A DNA stretch of 42,020 nucleotides, from positions 1 through 42,020 of the forward strand of contig JAKAAW010000004.1 in NCBI GenBank assembly GCA_021802105.1, written 5' to 3'. Shown one piece after another: positions 38,591 through 42,020 of this stretch. A program made the translations under genes and the position numbers. The stretch comes from Nanobdellota archaeon (GTDB taxonomy: Archaea; Nanobdellota; Nanobdellia; Parvarchaeales; Parvarchaeaceae). How positions within the stretch are numbered: the stretch's first letter is position 1; each line of letters opens with the position of its first letter. A model generated the notes under the pieces. The model had not been told where the DNA came from. It was given only the letters and a program-made list of their open reading frames with translations, and searched no databases.

Positions 38591-38797
38591 ATGGTAAAAA
38601 TAACCGTAAAGAACATAAACTTCGGGGAAAAGGAGATAGAGCTGGAGAGCAGTAAAGTGAGCGAACTCATAAACAAGTTAGGCACTAATGATGATGCTTC
38701 TATTTTTGTAGGAGACGACGGCGAGATATACACCAAGGACATTAAACTGCGTGACGGGTCTATAGTAAACATGATAGAAGTCTTCTCTGGAGGGTAA
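38591..38797 (+). CDS. Ubiquitin-like sulfur carrier (SAMP/TtuB/ThiS-like)
   Basis: This 68 aa beta-grasp protein ends in Gly-Gly, as required for adenylation and thiocarboxylate formation. The strands MVKITVKNINFG, the helix SKVSELINKLG, and the closing VNMIEVFSGG are ThiS/MoaD/SAMP-like. It starts 1 nt after valS and ends 2 nt before the TtuA/NcsA gene, so it most likely carries sulfur for tRNA 2-thiouridine synthesis. A protein-modifier role, as with SAMP2 in haloarchaea, is also possible. Confidence 0.85.
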   Translation: MVKITVKNINFGEKEIELESSKVSELINKLGTNDDASIFVGDDGEIYTKDIKLRDGSIVNMIEVFSGG

Positions 38798-38799
38798 CC

Positions 38800-39711
38800 A
38801 TGGAGTGTCAGGTGTGCGAGAAAACAGCGGTCATAAGCACGTCCAACGGAACATTCTGTTCTGAGCATTTTAAGGACAATTTTGAGAGGACCACTCTGGA
38901 TACTATAAAAAAATATAATCTTATCAGAGAAGGAGAAGTCATAGGGGTGGCCAATTCCGGCGGAAAGGACTCCCTCTCCTTGCTTTACATAATCTCGAAA
39001 CATTTCTCGAAGACAAATCGTATAATCTCCATAACTATAGACGAGGGGATAAAAGGTTACAGGGACAAGACCATAGAGACGATGAAGAAATACTGCAGTG
39101 AATGGGGAGTCAAGTATAAGATATACAGCTACAAAGACTTTGCAGGGCTTGGTATGGATAGCATAGTCAAGGTTCAGAAAGGCATCCCGTGTGCTGCGTG
39201 CGGCGTACTCAGAAGGCATCTTCTAAATGCAGGTGCGCTCGAATCCGGCGTTAACAAGTTATGCACTGCCCATAATATGGATGATGAGGCGGAGAGCGTT
39301 TTGATGAACGTTTTCCAGAATGATTTCGAAAAATTAGTGCGCTCGGGACCAGTATCCGGTATCTCGTCAAATGATGGGTTTATACCCAGGGTTAAGCCGT
39401 TCATATTTATTAGTGAAAAGGAAACGATGCTTTTCTCTATTTTGAACGGTATAGAAGCGTTGCACACTGCTTGTCCATATTCAGGTTTTGGTTTTAGAGG
39501 GATTATGGCACGAAGAGTAAAGCAGCTAGAAACGAAAATACCGGGTTCTAAAAAGAGACTGGTCAAAGCCGCTATAAGGATAAGAGTGCTTGGATCAGGA
39601 TCAACAGCGGGAAGGCTCGTCAAGTGCTTGATGTGCGGCTCTCCAACTCCAGAAGATGTGTGCGAGGCGTGCAGGATAAAAGAAAGGCTATCAGGAGTTA
39701 TAGAAACGTGA
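38800..39711 (+). CDS. ttuA: tRNA 2-thiouridine synthetase TtuA/NcsA
   Basis: This 303 aa PP-loop ATPase activates tRNA uridine for 2-thiolation. It has an N-terminal zinc finger (C3, C6, C20, H23), the PP-loop NSGGKDS (52-58), the CAAC site (C131 and C134), with a third cysteine in HTACPYSG that together bind the Fe-S cluster in this family, and a C-terminal zinc finger (CLMCG ... CEAC). It lies 2 nt after the ubiquitin-like sulfur carrier, forming a carrier-enzyme pair. An E1-like activating enzyme is not in this window. Confidence 0.92.
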   Translation: MECQVCEKTAVISTSNGTFCSEHFKDNFERTTLDTIKKYNLIREGEVIGVANSGGKDSLSLLYIISKHFSKTNRIISITIDEGIKGYRDKTIETMKKYCSEWGVKYKIYSYKDFAGLGMDSIVKVQKGIPCAACGVLRRHLLNAGALESGVNKLCTAHNMDDEAESVLMNVFQNDFEKLVRSGPVSGISSNDGFIPRVKPFIFISEKETMLFSILNGIEALHTACPYSGFGFRGIMARRVKQLETKIPGSKKRLVKAAIRIRVLGSGSTAGRLVKCLMCGSPTPEDVCEACRIKERLSGVIET

Positions 39712-39734
39712 TACCATCTCACTAATAACAAATC

Positions 39735-39742
39735 TTTAAATA
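39735..39742 (+). promoter_or_regulatory. TATA box of the coiled-coil gene
   Basis: The sequence tttaaata is centred about 29 nt before the ATG at 39768. Confidence 0.5.
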
Positions 39743-39767
39743 TCAAAAACTGCATCAATAAAACATT

Positions 39768-41030
39768 ATGCAGAACTCTGAGTCCAATGTAGAGGTCTCT
39801 CAAGATTATGGTGCGTATTCAAAAAATATAAGCGATTTTAACAAGAGACTCAACGATACGCTTAACGATATATACAGGCGAATAAACGCACTTGCGGAGA
39901 GTATATCAGACATAGACGCGTCTAGACGGGACAACATAGATCCAGTTTACATCAGAAAGATAGATTCTAAGGTAGAGAAACTATCATCTGATCTTAACGA
40001 CGTAATATCTAATTTCAACTCTGCAGTCGATAAGATGAACGATAACTACAAGGACGCTTCGTCGAAAATAAATAAAATAAGCTCGTCAATGGACCAGCTA
40101 TCTGTAAATTCAAGATCGCTCTTGTCTGACATGAACAAGAGCATAAGTAGCTTCAACATGACTTCAGAAAAGATAAATAGGGATATTGACATAAACGCAA
40201 AGAAGATAGAGGATATAAGGGGAAGCATAGATAAATTCTCAGAAACCACCAAATCGGAGATAAACGAACTGAGTTCCGCTGACAATGAACTTACCAGTAA
40301 GCTTAACAAGCTGTCGGAGACTCTTTACTCTGGCATACCAAATATAAACCGGCTCATAGATGATCTGAATCAGTTGAAAAAATCCACCTCAAATATAAAT
40401 TCCCGTTTCGAGACCATTACAAACAGCACGAACTCATTGTCAGTAGAGACGAATAGCCTTAATCTCAAGCTTGATACGCTGAGCAAGGAGTTCCAGAACA
40501 TACAATCTAGTGTATCAGACACGCAGAAGCACGTTATGGATTTCATAAACATAGCTAGATCATCCATAGCAAATGTGAGTACATATAACCCGGAGACTCT
40601 CAATGTAGAAATAAGCAAGACAAGAGATAAGACCGATTCGTTAGAAAACCAGATGTCTGACACCGCATCGCGCATAGAAAAACTGCAGTCATCGTTGTCT
40701 TCGGTAAACGGGAAGATATCCGAGTTGTCTGTGGTAAAGAACGCATCAAAACTGTTCGAGAATGTACAGAAGCTGTCGGACACCATAGAAGACGTGGAGA
40801 ACAGGATAAACGCAAAAGCATCCAAGATAGAAGTCATATTCAATGAGATGAACAGCCAAATGAACCGCTTTGTTGATATTTCGGACCGATTGAATGAACT
40901 GTCAAAAAGATTCAATGAGACCGACTCTGAGATAGGAAAGGTTAAGGGCAATATGCCTATGTTCGCCACAAAAGACGACATACTCGATATACACCGTAAA
41001 CTCGATCAGATTTCTAAACCTCAGAACTGA
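39768..41030 (+). CDS. Long coiled-coil protein, 420 aa
   Basis: Almost the whole protein is heptad-repeat coiled-coil, rich in Ser, Asn, Asp, Lys and Ile and with very few aromatics or Pro. There is no signal peptide or membrane helix. The repeated pattern (L/I-x6-L with S/N/D at outer positions) resembles SNARE, apolipoprotein or chemoreceptor signalling rods by composition only. It could form a filament or scaffold. It is followed 7 nt later by a winged-helix protein, so the two are probably cotranscribed. It has its own TATA box. A 203-codon antisense frame is a shadow. Confidence 0.8.
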   Translation: MQNSESNVEVSQDYGAYSKNISDFNKRLNDTLNDIYRRINALAESISDIDASRRDNIDPVYIRKIDSKVEKLSSDLNDVISNFNSAVDKMNDNYKDASSKINKISSSMDQLSVNSRSLLSDMNKSISSFNMTSEKINRDIDINAKKIEDIRGSIDKFSETTKSEINELSSADNELTSKLNKLSETLYSGIPNINRLIDDLNQLKKSTSNINSRFETITNSTNSLSVETNSLNLKLDTLSKEFQNIQSSVSDTQKHVMDFINIARSSIANVSTYNPETLNVEISKTRDKTDSLENQMSDTASRIEKLQSSLSSVNGKISELSVVKNASKLFENVQKLSDTIEDVENRINAKASKIEVIFNEMNSQMNRFVDISDRLNELSKRFNETDSEIGKVKGNMPMFATKDDILDIHRKLDQISKPQN

Positions 41031-41037
41031 AACCTTT

Positions 41038-41508
41038 ATGGAAGAAAACGGCGGGAAAATAAGGAAAAGGTTGTATAAAGATATACCGCTGGCTGGCATA
41101 AGCCTTAGCGAGTTTGAGAGGCCTGGCAACGATTATTTCACAAACCTTAGAAGGTTCTGCATATCTATAGGAGTAATAAGTCCCGGCGAGAGTAGGGTCG
41201 GCATAGTGCACATATTAGACGTATTGCTCAAGGCAAGGAAGGGCCACCCACACGGTCTAGACAGCTATTCTATCGTAAAGGAACTCTACAAAACCGACGT
41301 CAAGATAGTTTACGCAAATATATTAAGGGATGTTAGGAAGCTGATTGAAGTAGGCTTGGTCGAGAAACGCGACAGTAAGTATAGGATAAAGGAGAACCTG
41401 AATCTTAACGAGATACTGAACTCATTTATAAAACCATACATAGTGGACAGGATATTGAAGCGCGTTTCGGAATACGCGATAAAATTGGATGATCAGATAA
41501 ACAAGTAG
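41038..41508 (+). CDS. Winged-helix DNA-binding protein (probable)
   Basis: This 156 aa protein has a basic N-terminus and a probable winged-helix domain around residues 60-120. A helix-turn-helix segment (SYSIVKELYKTDVKIVYANI) is followed by a helix RDVRKLIEVGLVEKR and a wing, then a C-terminal helical pair. The N-terminal 50 residues contain no recognised domain. It is next to the coiled-coil gene on the same strand and convergent with a second wHTH gene. Target and role are unknown. Confidence 0.65.
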   Translation: MEENGGKIRKRLYKDIPLAGISLSEFERPGNDYFTNLRRFCISIGVISPGESRVGIVHILDVLLKARKGHPHGLDSYSIVKELYKTDVKIVYANILRDVRKLIEVGLVEKRDSKYRIKENLNLNEILNSFIKPYIVDRILKRVSEYAIKLDDQINK

Positions 41509-41511
41509 TAA

Positions 41512-41787
41512 TCAGATCTCTGACACTAATTTATATATCCTCTTACCGTTTGTTGTCAGCTTTAGTAGTTTCTTGTGCGATGTCCCGTTAGAGGTTATTA
41601 TGCCAAGTTCTATCATTTTCTTGATAAGTTTTATTATGTATGCGTAGCTGCAGTCTATTCTCTTGGCAGCCATCGCAGAGTACATATTGCCATCATTTGA
41701 GGCTATCATCTTCAGAAGGATAAATGGTTTTTCATGTAGGAACAATCTTCTTATCGCCTTATTTGGATTGACCTCCCTGTTATGCAT
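41512..41787 (-). CDS. Small winged-helix regulator (MarR/ArsR-like)
   Basis: This 91 aa protein is almost entirely a winged helix. The segment FILLKMIASNDGNMYSAMAA is the first helix-turn part, CSYAYIIKLIKKMIELGII is the recognition helix and following helix, and the wing runs through HKKLLKLTTNGKRIYKLV. Such small regulators are common in archaea and their plasmids. A TATA box at 41808-41819 fits a leaderless start at 41787. Confidence 0.75.
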   Translation of the reverse strand: MHNREVNPNKAIRRLFLHEKPFILLKMIASNDGNMYSAMAAKRIDCSYAYIIKLIKKMIELGIITSNGTSHKKLLKLTTNGKRIYKLVSEI

Positions 41788-42020
41788 ACACTCAGTAATG
41801 TTATATCCTATTTATAACTTTAACAATCGTCTGCGCAGTTGTTTTTTATCTAAATAGGCACGCAACACAATCTGCATATATTAGGAATGTAATGATTTTA
41901 TCTCAAATAAATTGGACTGTTTATTGAAGTTTTTATAGAAGCTTATAAATTTGTGTTACACACCCCTTAAGATTTTATCTTTTATCGCCTAGAATGGTAT
42001 AGTATGCATTATCCTTATCT
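41788..42020. other. Non-coding end of window
   Basis: This A+T-rich stretch holds the minus-strand TATA box of the winged-helix gene (41808-41819). I see no gene, RNA or repeat in it. An ATG at 42004 is too close to the edge to judge. Confidence 0.5.

Noticed and set aside
38542-39219. 225-codon frame antisense to ValRS, the sulfur carrier and TtuA
   Set aside because: It crosses three real genes with catalytic motifs on the other strand.
39174-39803. 209-codon frame antisense to TtuA
   Set aside because: The plus-strand gene has the PP-loop and zinc fingers; this frame has none and runs across the next promoter.
40370-40981. 203-codon frame antisense to the coiled-coil protein
   Set aside because: Biased Ser/Asn/Ile codons in the coiled coil leave the opposite strand open by chance.

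Overview
The window is archaeal chromosome. The evidence is ribosomal proteins L7Ae, S28e, L24e, L35Ae and S2, a TFB transcription factor, aIF2/5B, Trm1, archaeal-type GluRS, TyrRS and ValRS, RNase J, a 7S (SRP) RNA, a C1:G72 tRNA-Tyr carrying an intron, and TATA boxes lying about 26-28 nt before the start codons. Gene packing is extreme: there are ATGA overlaps and convergent genes overlapping by 4-6 nt. Many genes encode short proteins with pilin-like N-termini. Together these suggest a small-genome DPANN lineage, perhaps Micrarchaeota-like; that assignment is an inference. I see no CRISPR array, insertion sequence, integrase or prophage.

Layout. 1-3.4 kb: ribosomal operon L7Ae-S28e-L24e running directly into two membrane-anchored exported proteins. 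3.5-8.7 kb: zinc protein, intron-bearing tRNA-Tyr, YdcF-like protein, TyrRS, SpeD, GluRS (minus), a small histone-fold protein and an exported membrane protein. 8.7-10.3 kb: M20 peptidase (minus) divergent from SRP RNA plus tRNA-Ser(GCT). 10.4-14.7 kb: a deoxyribosyltransferase-like protein, a SelB/EF1A-like GTPase, Ndk, Nudix (minus) and aIF2/5B. 14.7-17.3 kb (minus): class III-signal pilin-like protein, glycosyltransferase and sugar nucleotidyltransferase. 17.4-20.8 kb: TFB and Trm1, facing L35Ae and a nucleotidyltransferase protein. 20.9-23.3 kb: an operon of one large unknown cytosolic protein and four consecutive 48-58 aa pilin-like micro-proteins. 23.7-27.7 kb (minus): Roadblock protein, a KaiC-like/Ras-like GTPase fusion, a second degenerate KaiC-like protein, an unknown protein and two pilin-like proteins. 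27.7-28.8 kb: a phased operator-like repeat array, then DUF211 and a VIT/CCC1-like transporter. 28.8-31.7 kb (minus): a second nucleotidyltransferase paralogue, a TIM-barrel protein and a CoA-binding protein. 31.8-39.7 kb: enolase, S2, DUF192, an AsnB-like PP-loop protein, RNase J, ValRS, a ubiquitin-like sulfur carrier and TtuA. 39.8-41.8 kb: a coiled-coil protein and two winged-helix regulators.

How it fits together. Much of the window is translation machinery. Woven through it is a surface theme: at least seven proteins have class III/type IV pilin-like N-termini, one beside sugar-transfer genes and two beside the KaiC-GTPase-Roadblock group. That group is the best candidate for an undescribed system. 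It has one intact GTPase, an MglB/CvnB-like Roadblock partner, and two RecA/KaiC-like domains that have both lost the Walker A lysine. No prepilin peptidase, secretion ATPase or platform protein is in the window, so the pilus link rests on gene context alone.
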